From the NCBI RefSeq assembly GCF_029029505.1, contig NZ_JAKJSD010000011.1:62001-126000 (forward strand): 64,000 bases of DNA, in the 5' to 3' direction. The translations under genes were made by a program, and so were the position numbers. Positions 1-8,053 of this stretch are shown piece by piece (the first letter of the stretch is position 1; each line of letters starts with the position of its first letter). Under the pieces are notes generated by a model. The model worked only from the letters and a program-made list of their open reading frames with translations, searched no databases and was not told the origin of the DNA. This stretch comes from Ancylomarina sp. DW003 (lineage in GTDB: Bacteria; Bacteroidota; Bacteroidia; Bacteroidales; Marinifilaceae).

Positions 1-675
1 AGAACGCATCTCCTGATGAGTTGCATCGTTAATATCTTTACCCATACGCTCGAAAGCTTCAATTAGGTATGGACGCGTAACTTTAAGATTCATTGTTTCA
101 GCATCGTGACAGTCGGCACATCCAATAGGATTTACAACTTCGTGTCCTTTTGACGACCATTTTCCTGAATAATATTCAGCAACACCAATTTCATTCATCA
201 AACGAGGTACATCAGGAGATTTACATGTCCAACATGTTGAAGGCATTGGTCCATCTTTATCACTAGTTGGGCCACCTGTACGTAAAGTATTTCTTAAGTC
301 ATCAACTGCATAATAATGACCACGACCTTGATTATAATCTTTCGCAAAACCATAACCTGCCCAAAGCACAACCAATCGAGGGTCTACTTCCAACATATCA
401 ATCATAGCATTACCGTTATACTTGCTATTAAAGCTAGTATCGGCTGTGTTGTAATAAGATTCAAATTCGCGAGGGAAATTTTCACCCCAAACCTCGTTGC
501 GAGGTTCCCACTGGTTATATTCAACCTGCGGTGTGTAAGCAAAAACAGATTCGGCTCTTCTTTCCATTATGGAATTGGCCAAAATCCCCAACAAGAAAAC
601 AACGATTAGAGAAGCTGTGAAAATAAGCCACCCCAAAACGGGTTTTCTATTTACTGATTCATTTATAGGCTTCAT
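1..675 (-). CDS. nrfA: Cytochrome c nitrite reductase catalytic subunit NrfA (N-terminal 225 residues; runs off the window)
   Basis: NrfA is the periplasmic pentaheme enzyme that reduces nitrite to ammonium with six electrons. The reading frame from the ATG at 675 is open to the window edge. It starts with one N-terminal membrane anchor or uncleaved signal (residues about 13-33). At residues 148-152 it has CWTCK, the lysine-ligated active-site heme motif diagnostic of NrfA. A normal CxxCH heme site follows at 186-190 (CADCH). The other heme sites lie outside the window. It sits 18 bp downstream of nrfH, so the two are cotranscribed as the NrfHA complex. The family is normally about 480-520 residues, so a little under half is visible. 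The identification is very secure because CXXCK is almost unique to NrfA. Confidence 0.96.
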   Translation of the reverse strand, partial: MKPINESVNRKPVLGWLIFTASLIVVFLLGILANSIMERRAESVFAYTPQVEYNQWEPRNEVWGENFPREFESYYNTADTSFNSKYNGNAMIDMLEVDPRLVVLWAGYGFAKDYNQGRGHYYAVDDLRNTLRTGGPTSDKDGPMPSTCWTCKSPDVPRLMNEIGVAEYYSGKWSSKGHEVVNPIGCADCHDAETMNLKVTRPYLIEAFERMGKDINDATHQEMRS

Positions 676-693
676 AGTTTATTTATTTAAGTT

Positions 694-1287
694 TTATTTG
701 GTATCAGATTCATTTAAATATTCTTTCATCCAATCTGGAATTGGACTTGAAGGTACCGGCACGCGTGCGTTTGGAACACTCGAAAGGCTATTTACCCTTC
801 CATGAGGTACTTCTCTATGGCAATCCCAGCACACTCTACCTTGCGTGTTATGTGTATGTTGTGGAACTTGTGTTGCCAACTTAGGGTCGGTCAGCGTTTG
901 GCTGTGACAGCGAATACAGTTATTGTGAACCACTTCGCGTCCTTCTTCCAAAATAAAGATGACTTCCGGTTCCATTCTTAATGCAAACATTGTTGCATGC
1001 CTCAAACCATCTTTTGCCTTAAAAAAGTACTTATTAAACACATTATTGTGCGGTACATGGCAATCGTTACATGTAGCAACCTCACGGTGCGAACTATGCT
1101 GATAGGTCGCATATTGTGGTGCCATAACATGACAGTTGACGCAGGTTTTAGGATCATCAGAAAGGTAAGAAAGTGCTTTAGATAAATAAAGCACATGAAC
1201 ACCTAATCCGACAAAAGCACCTAAGACAATCATCACCGGAATTCTCCATTTTGGTGGAGGGGTTAATAATTTGAATAGTTTTACCAT
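694..1287 (-). CDS. nrfH: NrfH, tetraheme membrane quinol dehydrogenase of nitrite reductase
   Basis: This NapC/NirT-family protein takes electrons from menaquinol and passes them to NrfA. It has one N-terminal membrane helix (residues about 17-38). Four CxxCH heme sites lie at residues 49-53, 73-77, 124-128 and 153-157. The first is followed by MAPQ, as is usual in NrfH, where a methionine rather than a histidine ligates heme 1. At 197 aa it is slightly longer than the Wolinella or Desulfovibrio proteins because of a proline/serine-rich C-terminal tail. It lies directly upstream of nrfA, in the typical H-then-A order of Bacteroidota and Epsilonproteobacteria. Confidence 0.95.
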   Translation of the reverse strand: MVKLFKLLTPPPKWRIPVMIVLGAFVGLGVHVLYLSKALSYLSDDPKTCVNCHVMAPQYATYQHSSHREVATCNDCHVPHNNVFNKYFFKAKDGLRHATMFALRMEPEVIFILEEGREVVHNNCIRCHSQTLTDPKLATQVPQHTHNTQGRVCWDCHREVPHGRVNSLSSVPNARVPVPSSPIPDWMKEYLNESDTK

Positions 1288-1316
1288 TGGCTCTTAGATT
1301 GATTGTGACTGAAAAC

Positions 1317-1348
1317 TTCTGATCCCTGACAAATGCCAAAGATCAGAA
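1317..1348 (-). promoter_or_regulatory. Stem-loop between the porin gene and nrfH
   Basis: TTCTGATC (1317-1324) and GATCAGAA (1341-1348) are perfect inverted repeats with a 16-base loop, in the 71-bp gap between the porin stop and the nrfH start. There is no T-run after it in the leftward direction, so it is more likely an mRNA processing or stability element than a strong terminator. Confidence 0.4.
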
Positions 1349-1358
1349 AGATCAGGTA

Positions 1359-2609
1359 TTATTTTAGAAAATTTGGTTTGAACACTAACATCATCCATCC
1401 CCAACATGCTGCTTTTTCTGCATCGTTTACACCCTTCAACACTTCCATTGAATCTGATGCAAACATCTGAGAATATCCCATTTTAAATGTTACTGATTTT
1501 GAATACTTATATCCGAATGATAAGTCAATCTCAGTACCTAAATAAGCATCTTGTTTTTCAGCTCCTTTATATAAATCTGCTGCTGCAGAAAAAATATGAA
1601 TAGCCGATCCAAATGAGAACTTATCTTTTGAATAGTTTAAACCACCATAAATATCTTGTAATCCAACATCACCAACATGGTTGCCAACATAGAAATAATC
1701 CATATGACCATTAAACTTGTGATTGGTTCCGAATAAAGGCGTGAAAGAATTATTATCTTTTATCTCATCATCATCAGTTCCTGACAGCATTTCAATTCCA
1801 ACATTACCTTTCCAGTTATCCGCAACCTTAAATTTCATTCCTAAGTTGAACATATAAGCACTAATATCCTTATCCGCAACTGTTTTACCCGACTGAGCAT
1901 ATAGTGATCCGGTTAAAGTAACTTTACCTGGACGGTAATTCATATGTGTACCAAAAGTTTGATTGTATCTTGTTTCAAGATCATCATCAACATCAAGAGT
2001 CTGAAGACCTACATTCATGAATAGTAAGCTAAAATCAAACTTGTCTGATTTTCTGTTATACCAAGCAAATTGCATGTTCTTATAATTTGTTGTGTATAAC
2101 ATTCTCTTTAATCCTTCAGAGTCGTTATTTACAGCTAAACCAAGATGAAATTTACCTTTATCATCGGTTTTAAACTTAAGCAAAGCTAAGTCATGACTTC
2201 TTGCTTGTTGAGCCCAACCGACATTACCCAAAATTCTGGAATCATCATAAACCAATTCCTGACGACCTACTTTTAATGAAAAGTTCTCATTAAACAATAG
2301 TTCACCCCATGCTTCGTGCAACATCAACTGATTCTTATCAGACATATTTAGCTGTTTTACATCTCCCCATGTTCTTACATCCTGAAGAGACAAACCAACT
2401 TTAAATTTTGCGTTTGTATAGTTTAAGTTTAGGCGAGTACGCTGCGAAGTAAATAATGCGGCATCATCATCAGAATTAAACAAAGTCTTTAAACCATTGC
2501 GATACTCTGTACGTGGTCGCATTTCGCCGGTAAATTTCAACTGAGCCATTATTGTATTCGGCAATAGCGATCCAACAAGGACTACAAGTAAAAGCAGTAA
2601 TTTTTTCAT
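1359..2609 (-). CDS. Outer-membrane beta-barrel porin (alginate-export-like) of the nrf operon
   Basis: 416 aa with a signal peptide ending near residue 22 (...TIMAQ). The rest alternates short polar turns and amphipathic strands with many aromatic residues. Motifs such as FTSQRTRLNLNY and the ending on FKPNFLK resemble alginate-export-type (AlgE/OprD-like) barrels of Bacteroidota. It is the first gene of a leftward group porin-nrfH-nrfA, with only 71 bp to nrfH. This suggests it admits nitrite, nitrate or another small anion to the periplasm; that substrate is inference. No lipobox or plug domain is visible, so it is not a TonB receptor. Confidence 0.7.
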   Translation of the reverse strand: MKKLLLLLVVLVGSLLPNTIMAQLKFTGEMRPRTEYRNGLKTLFNSDDDAALFTSQRTRLNLNYTNAKFKVGLSLQDVRTWGDVKQLNMSDKNQLMLHEAWGELLFNENFSLKVGRQELVYDDSRILGNVGWAQQARSHDLALLKFKTDDKGKFHLGLAVNNDSEGLKRMLYTTNYKNMQFAWYNRKSDKFDFSLLFMNVGLQTLDVDDDLETRYNQTFGTHMNYRPGKVTLTGSLYAQSGKTVADKDISAYMFNLGMKFKVADNWKGNVGIEMLSGTDDDEIKDNNSFTPLFGTNHKFNGHMDYFYVGNHVGDVGLQDIYGGLNYSKDKFSFGSAIHIFSAAADLYKGAEKQDAYLGTEIDLSFGYKYSKSVTFKMGYSQMFASDSMEVLKGVNDAEKAACWGWMMLVFKPNFLK

Positions 2610-3174
2610 TTGATTATGATTTAGTTAATAGTTTAATAACTGAAGATTCAACTTAAATAAATACAACTGGGTAGGAAGCATTTAGCTGAAAATTCTAAAG
2701 CAATTTTTATACTTAAATATTTGTTCTAATTAAGAATTTTGGCATGAATTAAAATTCCATTCCAAATAAAAATTTCAATTTCCCGTTAAAAAATGAAATT
2801 CAACAAACTGTTATTCAAGTTTGTAATATTTTTTAACATTTACAATATTACAGAGTATAAAGAAGTATTTCAATAATAGAAGACTATTTAAACTTATTAT
2901 TTTTAAATATTAATACCTTTTTCTCTTTTTCTTCTCTTGATTATCAATAGTTTCTAAAACAATAGTCACATAACAGCCCATTGCAATTTATCATCATTCT
3001 TAATAGTGGTTTTATTCACTTGTGAACCAGACAATCTAAACTAAATTATTTCTGGTCGAATTATCCATTCTTTATAGTTTTATTTTCATGGAAAATCTTA
3101 TCTTCAAGTCGACAATAAAAAAAGACATTTTCATCCCTAATAAACTGAAAAGATACTTTTACACTTACAACTGT
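2610..3174. promoter_or_regulatory. Divergent control region between the nrf operon and ccsBA
   Basis: An AT-rich spacer between the leftward porin-nrfHA genes and the rightward ccsBA gene. Two short perfect palindromes are visible: TTGATTATCAA at 2937-2947, which contains the two FNR/Crp half-sites TTGAT and ATCAA but with a 1-base instead of a 4-base spacer, and TTCAC-TT-GTGAA at 3015-3026. They are candidate operators for nitrite- or anaerobiosis-responsive control. I could not place a convincing TAnnTTTG promoter for either direction. Confidence 0.4.
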
Positions 3175-6100
3175 ATGAAAAAACTACTTAATTTCCTCTT
3201 CTCCATGCAAATGATGGGTACGCTAATTGCCATTTTTGCTATTTCTATTGGTGCTGCCACATTTATCGAGAATGATTTTGGAACTGAAGCTGCAAAAGCT
3301 GTTGTATACAATGCAACTTGGTTTGAGATTCTTCTGATTTTAATAACCGGAAACCTTGCAGCCAATATCTACCATTACAAGCTTTACAAAAAAGAAAAAT
3401 GGTCAATGGGGCTTTTTCATGTTTCATTTATCATTATTCTAATTGGATCCGGAATTACGAGATATATTGGTTACGAAGGAAGCATGCATATACGCGAAGG
3501 TAAAACCACAAACCAAATTACAAGTATTGACAATTATGTGGACATTACAGTTGAAGAAAATGGACAAAAGGATGCAGAATCAATAAAACTCAACATGAGT
3601 GCCTTGAGTTCTGCACATATTAAGGAAAATTTATCTCTCAATAATAAAGAGGTAACAGTAAACCTCAGATCGTATATTCCTAATGCCTCAACAAACCTTA
3701 TAGAAGAAGCGGGTGGCATACCTATAATTACCTTTGTTGCAAGTTCAGATAGTCAAATGAAAGGGATGCAAACCTTCACTCTTGATTATAACAGTAAAAA
3801 GGAACTAGGAGAAAACTTATTCTCATTTGGTACTAGTGAGACTGAACGTGCGACCAATTTTTCTTTCACGGATAGTTTAAGAATGAAAAGTCCCTACCCG
3901 ATTAATGAATCGAGTATGACCAACGAAGAACCTGTACGTCTTGAAAGTAATAAATGGCATACTGTGGGTTCTCGTAAACTATACGATATAAATGGTATGC
4001 GTTTAATCATTAAAGATTTTTTCCCATCAGCTAAATACAAATATGAAAATACACACGATAAAAAAGCACCTACGGTTTTAATTTTCGATGTTAAAAGTGG
4101 TAGCGATGAAAAAGAACTTATCGTAAAAGGGTATAAGAATTATGTTGGAACAGCTGAGAAAATTAATATTAATGGTATGGATGTTTCAGTATCCTATGGG
4201 GCTAAATATATTAATCTTCCTTTCGCTATTAAGCTCAATGATTTTCAACTTGAAAGATACCCGGGATCTAAAAGTCCGTCATCATTTGCGAGTGAGGTAA
4301 CATTAATCGACACACGTAGTTCTATCGAAAAAGATTACCGTATTTATATGAATAACATTTTAAAACATGAAGGTTTCCGTTTTTACCAATCTTCATACGA
4401 TAACGACGAGAAAGGAACTATTCTATCAGTAAATCATGATCATTGGGGAATGATGGTTACCTACTTTGGTTACTTCTTAATGATAGCTGGTATGGTTTGG
4501 TCACTTATTGCATCGGGAACCCGATTTAAGACTTTAAGCAAGGTGAAGAGTAAAAGCTTGAAAACAATTTTGGTTTTAGTTCTAGCCCTTGGAGGAAGCG
4601 TATCGTCATATGCTCAAAGTGGAAACAAAACCGAAGTGCCACTAAAGCAAGCTAAAAGTTTTGGGGAATTGGTTGTACAAGATAATACGGGACGATTTGA
4701 ACCAATTAACACACTGGCCAGTGAGGTTATTCGTAAGATCAGTAAAAAAGGAAGCATTAATGGTCTGACAGCTGAGCAAGTATTCCTAAGCATGATTATT
4801 GATCCTTCGAAATGGGAAGAAACACCTATTATTAAAGTCGGAAATCCTGATTTGATTCGTGAAATTGGAGCCACAGGTAAATATGCCAGCTTTGCCAATT
4901 TTCTTGATATAAGAGGCCAATACAAGTTAGGAAAGAAAGTTCAGGATGCCTACTCTCGTAAGCCTGCCAATCGTACAGCCTACGACAAAGAAATTATATC
5001 AGTCGACGAAAGGGTGAATATTAGTTATATGATCTTCACGGGTGAGTTTCTAAAGATATTCCCGGACCCTAAGGATAAAAATCATGCGTGGTACCATCCC
5101 AAGGAGCCTATTCATGTACAAGGTGAAGATTCTTTATTCATCAAGAAATCAATCTTGATGCTAAGTCAAGCTCTAAAATCAAGAGATTACGACTCTGCCG
5201 ATATGTACATCAATGGTATAAAAAAATATCAAAATGCTTATGGTAAAGATGTCATGCCATCTGAAGCGAAATTAAAGACTGAGATTCTTTACAACAACAT
5301 TAACATCTTCAAAAAGCTTTTCCCTTATTACCTGCTTATTGGGTTTATTCTGGTCATTGCTTTGGTGGCTAAGATCATCACGCCTAAGATGTCAGTGAAA
5401 TGGCTATTCCGAATTGCTTTTGCAATTCTTAGTATTGCCTTTTTGATGCACACTGCAGGATTAGCAGCTCGCTGGTATATTGCTGGTCGTGCACCATGGA
5501 GTAATGGGTTCGAATCAATGACTTATGTGGCGTGGGCCTGTCTTTTAGCAGGATTCTTGTTTACACGTAAATCAAAATTTGCTTTGGCAGCAACCTCAAT
5601 ATTAGCAGGTCTTACCTTATTTGTAGCCCATTTATCGTGGATGAATCCTGAGATCACAAACCTGGTGCCTGTTCTTAAATCATACTGGTTAACCATTCAC
5701 GTTGCCATTATTACAGGTAGTTATGGCTTTTTAGCTTTAGCAACCATTCTGGGTATGATCAGCCTTTTATTAATGGTTCTGAAGAACAAAAAAAATAAAG
5801 AAAGAATTGACACCACAGTTGTTGAACTAAGTCGAATTAGTGAAATGACCATGATTATTGGTCTATACAGTTTAACCATAGGTACCATTCTTGGTGGAAT
5901 TTGGGCCAACGAATCCTGGGGACGCTATTGGGGTTGGGATCCAAAGGAAACCTGGGCTCTGGTAAGTGTTTTAGTCTATAGCTTTGTTCTACACATGCGC
6001 TACATTCCTGGTTTAAAATCTATCTTCACCTTTAATCTTGCGTCTGTTTGGGCTTATGGTTCAATTATCATGACCTACTTTGGAGTGAACTATTACCTTG

Positions 6101-6234
6101 CAGGGCTTCACTCTTATGCAAAAGGTGATCCGATTCCAGTACCAAGTTGGGTTTACTACACAGTTGGTATATTAATTCTTTTAAGTGTTGCTGCTTATTA
6201 CAACTACAAAAGGTATAAGGTTGAAGAAGAGTAA
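3175..6234 (+). CDS. ccsBA: CcsBA (NrfI-type) fused System II cytochrome c heme lyase
   Basis: A natural fusion of CcsB/ResB and CcsA/CcsC that exports heme and attaches it to apocytochromes c. The ResB half (about residues 1-470) has two early membrane helices, a long periplasmic domain and another helix. A second hydrophobic stretch (about 460-485) leads into a periplasmic linker. The C-terminal CcsA half is multi-spanning. It carries the tryptophan-rich WGWDPKETW motif (starting at residue 919) and the conserved histidines in SYWLTIHV and LAGLHSY. The frame opens earlier at 3088, but the ATG at 3175 starts MKKLLNFLF just before the first helix, as family members do; the extra 29 residues are probably not translated. 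It is divergent from nrfHA, as the dedicated lyase NrfI is linked to nrfHA in Wolinella. Confidence 0.9.
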   Translation: MKKLLNFLFSMQMMGTLIAIFAISIGAATFIENDFGTEAAKAVVYNATWFEILLILITGNLAANIYHYKLYKKEKWSMGLFHVSFIIILIGSGITRYIGYEGSMHIREGKTTNQITSIDNYVDITVEENGQKDAESIKLNMSALSSAHIKENLSLNNKEVTVNLRSYIPNASTNLIEEAGGIPIITFVASSDSQMKGMQTFTLDYNSKKELGENLFSFGTSETERATNFSFTDSLRMKSPYPINESSMTNEEPVRLESNKWHTVGSRKLYDINGMRLIIKDFFPSAKYKYENTHDKKAPTVLIFDVKSGSDEKELIVKGYKNYVGTAEKININGMDVSVSYGAKYINLPFAIKLNDFQLERYPGSKSPSSFASEVTLIDTRSSIEKDYRIYMNNILKHEGFRFYQSSYDNDEKGTILSVNHDHWGMMVTYFGYFLMIAGMVWSLIASGTRFKTLSKVKSKSLKTILVLVLALGGSVSSYAQSGNKTEVPLKQAKSFGELVVQDNTGRFEPINTLASEVIRKISKKGSINGLTAEQVFLSMIIDPSKWEETPIIKVGNPDLIREIGATGKYASFANFLDIRGQYKLGKKVQDAYSRKPANRTAYDKEIISVDERVNISYMIFTGEFLKIFPDPKDKNHAWYHPKEPIHVQGEDSLFIKKSILMLSQALKSRDYDSADMYINGIKKYQNAYGKDVMPSEAKLKTEILYNNINIFKKLFPYYLLIGFILVIALVAKIITPKMSVKWLFRIAFAILSIAFLMHTAGLAARWYIAGRAPWSNGFESMTYVAWACLLAGFLFTRKSKFALAATSILAGLTLFVAHLSWMNPEITNLVPVLKSYWLTIHVAIITGSYGFLALATILGMISLLLMVLKNKKNKERIDTTVVELSRISEMTMIIGLYSLTIGTILGGIWANESWGRYWGWDPKETWALVSVLVYSFVLHMRYIPGLKSIFTFNLASVWAYGSIIMTYFGVNYYLAGLHSYAKGDPIPVPSWVYYTVGILILLSVAAYYNYKRYKVEEE

Positions 6235-6261
6235 AATCTTTAACTCAAAATAAATTCAAAC

Positions 6262-6300
6262 AAAAAGAGTCATTCGAATATAAATCGAATGACTCTTTTT
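6262..6300 (+). terminator. Bidirectional terminator between ccsBA and rlmB
   Basis: A perfect 16-bp stem (AAAAAGAGTCATTCGA with its complement at 6285-6300) around a 7-base loop. It has A and T runs on the two sides, so it serves both convergent genes. Confidence 0.9.
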
Positions 6301-6331
6301 GAAATATGCTGTTTGGTCAAATGACCATTTT

Positions 6332-7075
6332 CTACAAACCTCTTTGTCTTACCGCTTCATAAATCATTAATGAAGCAGCAACTGATACATTTAATGATTC
6401 AATTGCTCCCAAAATAGGAATCTTCACTTGCTCATCAGCCAGACGTAATAAAGCATCATCAATACCAACATCCTCTGATCCCATAATAACAGCAGTTGCC
6501 AGAGTCAAATCAGCTTCAGTATACATTTTATCACCCTTCTCAGTAGCCGCAACAATACGAATACCTTCCTTCTTAAGCGAGCGAACCAAAGTTTTCAAAT
6601 TTTGAACTCGACATACTGGAATATTGTATAAAGCACCTGCCGAAGTTTTAATTGCATCGGGTGTTACCTTAGCAGAGTTCTTAAAAGGAATAACGATAGC
6701 CTGAACGCCTGCACATTCTGCAGAACGAGCTATGGCTCCAAAGTTTCTAACATCAGTAATCTGATCAAGAACCAGAATCAAAGGAATCTTCCCTCCTACC
6801 ATAATCTGAGGCAATACATCTTCAATTTCCTGATAAGGAATGGGTGCGATAAGGGCAATAACCCCTTGGTTATTTCTTTGATCCATTGCATCAATCTTTT
6901 CCTTTGGAACAAACTGATACTGTACATCTCTCTCACGAATCAACTCGAATAATTCATTGTATAATGGTCCAGCAAGACCTTTACGAATCAATACTTTTTC
7001 AATATCTTTTTCACTATTAATCGCTTCCATTGCCGCTCTAATACCGAACAACATTTCTTGTCTTTGCTTTGCCAT
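6332..7075 (-). CDS. rlmB: 23S rRNA (guanosine-2'-O-)-methyltransferase RlmB (SpoU/TrmH family)
   Basis: A SPOUT methyltransferase that methylates a guanosine 2'-hydroxyl in 23S rRNA (G2251 in E. coli). It has the N-terminal substrate-binding domain (LFGIRAAMEAI). The three SpoU motifs follow: motif 1 around ITDVRNFGAIARSAE, motif 2 MGSEDVGID and motif 3 IPILGAIESLNVSVAASL. The 247-residue form from the ATG at 7075 matches the family length. The frame extends to 7132, but a promoter -7 box at 7110-7117 lies inside that extension, which argues for the inner start. It converges on ccsBA. Confidence 0.93.
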   Translation of the reverse strand: MAKQRQEMLFGIRAAMEAINSEKDIEKVLIRKGLAGPLYNELFELIRERDVQYQFVPKEKIDAMDQRNNQGVIALIAPIPYQEIEDVLPQIMVGGKIPLILVLDQITDVRNFGAIARSAECAGVQAIVIPFKNSAKVTPDAIKTSAGALYNIPVCRVQNLKTLVRSLKKEGIRIVAATEKGDKMYTEADLTLATAVIMGSEDVGIDDALLRLADEQVKIPILGAIESLNVSVAASLMIYEAVRQRGL

Positions 7076-7109
7076 TTGTCTTCTTATTATTCTATTTTTT
7101 CTGAGTGCA

Positions 7110-7141
7110 CAAAGGTAGTAGGTAAATCCCAATCATACAAC
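7110..7141 (-). promoter_or_regulatory. Bacteroidota-type promoter of rlmB
   Basis: On the - strand TACCTTTG (7117 to 7110) matches the -7 consensus TAnnTTTG. About 20 bases upstream there is a partial -33 element (GTTG, 7141 to 7138). Transcription would start near 7103, leaving a short leader before the ATG at 7075. Confidence 0.6.
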
Positions 7142-7394
7142 TAAGTATATACATATCACAAAAACTATTCAATAGATCGTGAGATATGAGAATCGAGACA
7201 TGAGATTAATTCACAAACAACTCACAATTCGTCATAGATTCCCCTTTCACTTTAGGCACTCATAAATACTCTAAGTACTCTAAGGCACTTTCACTCATTC
7301 AGCATCAAGACAATGATAATTCGTAATTCATAACTCGTAATTCATAATTTCTTTCTCTTTAATTCACTATTTTTGCCAAAAATATATTCTCTCT
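7142..7394. repeat. Low-complexity spacer with short degenerate repeats
   Basis: The spacer contains iterated words such as cgtaattcataa (twice between 7321 and 7350), gagatatgaga/gagacatgaga, and tactctaagtactctaaggcact. These resemble, on the opposite strand, the gtgaaagag/cttgatac repeats around the znu genes at 53-55 kb. A TATTTTTG box at 7369-7376 could be the promoter of the gene at 7395. Confidence 0.45.
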
Positions 7395-7889
7395 ATGCAA
7401 AATTCATGGCTCGACAATATCAATGCAAATATTGATAATCAAATTGATCTACATATTTCTGTAAAAGATTTTCGTTTCTATCAAATAGAAAAACTTAAAC
7501 GAATTGCAGCCCTGCTTGCTGATGCAAAGCAAAAAAATTGCTTAGATTGTAAACATGCAAGAATCGAATTGGAAAAGATTGTAGATGAACTCGACCGGTT
7601 GATTAACAAATCTGGTATTAATAGAAGTGAGTACGAAAAAAGAGTTGAGAAAATTATCAAGCACTTAAAAGATGCTCATCAAATCTACCAAGCACATCAT
7701 TTTACTTACACCTACTCCGGCACACATACTTTGGCTGGTGTTATCCTTGGTTTAGCATTAAGCTATGGTGTATTCTATAGTTTCAATCCTCATATTTTCT
7801 TTGCTTGTGCTGGTATTGGCATGGTCATTGGAAATGTTCGTGGCGCTAAAAAAGATAAACACCAGGCGAGAATTGGGCGACAATTATAA
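7395..7889 (+). CDS. Hypothetical protein with coiled N-terminus and C-terminal membrane hairpin
   Basis: 164 aa of no family I recognise. The first 100 residues are charged and helical, with a CLDC pair near residue 50. They are followed by two closely spaced hydrophobic segments (about 112-127 and 130-146, the second glycine-rich) and a basic tail. The layout suggests a small inner-membrane protein with a cytoplasmic helical domain. It stands alone between rlmB (opposite strand) and the prolyl oligopeptidase gene. Confidence 0.6.
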   Translation: MQNSWLDNINANIDNQIDLHISVKDFRFYQIEKLKRIAALLADAKQKNCLDCKHARIELEKIVDELDRLINKSGINRSEYEKRVEKIIKHLKDAHQIYQAHHFTYTYSGTHTLAGVILGLALSYGVFYSFNPHIFFACAGIGMVIGNVRGAKKDKHQARIGRQL

Positions 7890-8053
7890 TAAACCTATCC
7901 AGGCCCTCACCTTACTTTAGCTGAGTATTTTATATTGAGTAGTTAGCTTTTAATTTCTTACTTTAGACAAGCGGTTCAAATTCAGATCTATCAGAGACTG
8001 ACTAAAACCTTCTAACTCCGGTTTAATTCGATTTTTAATTTTAAGCTCAAAGT

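Noticed and set aside
3088-3174. Longer N-terminus of ccsBA starting at 3088
   Set aside because: The extra 29 residues are basic and not typical of CcsB/ResB starts. The ATG at 3175 sits just before the first membrane helix.
7142-7394. CRISPR-like array in the repeat-rich spacer
   Set aside because: The repeats are short, degenerate and unevenly spaced, with no unique spacers and no cas genes in the window.
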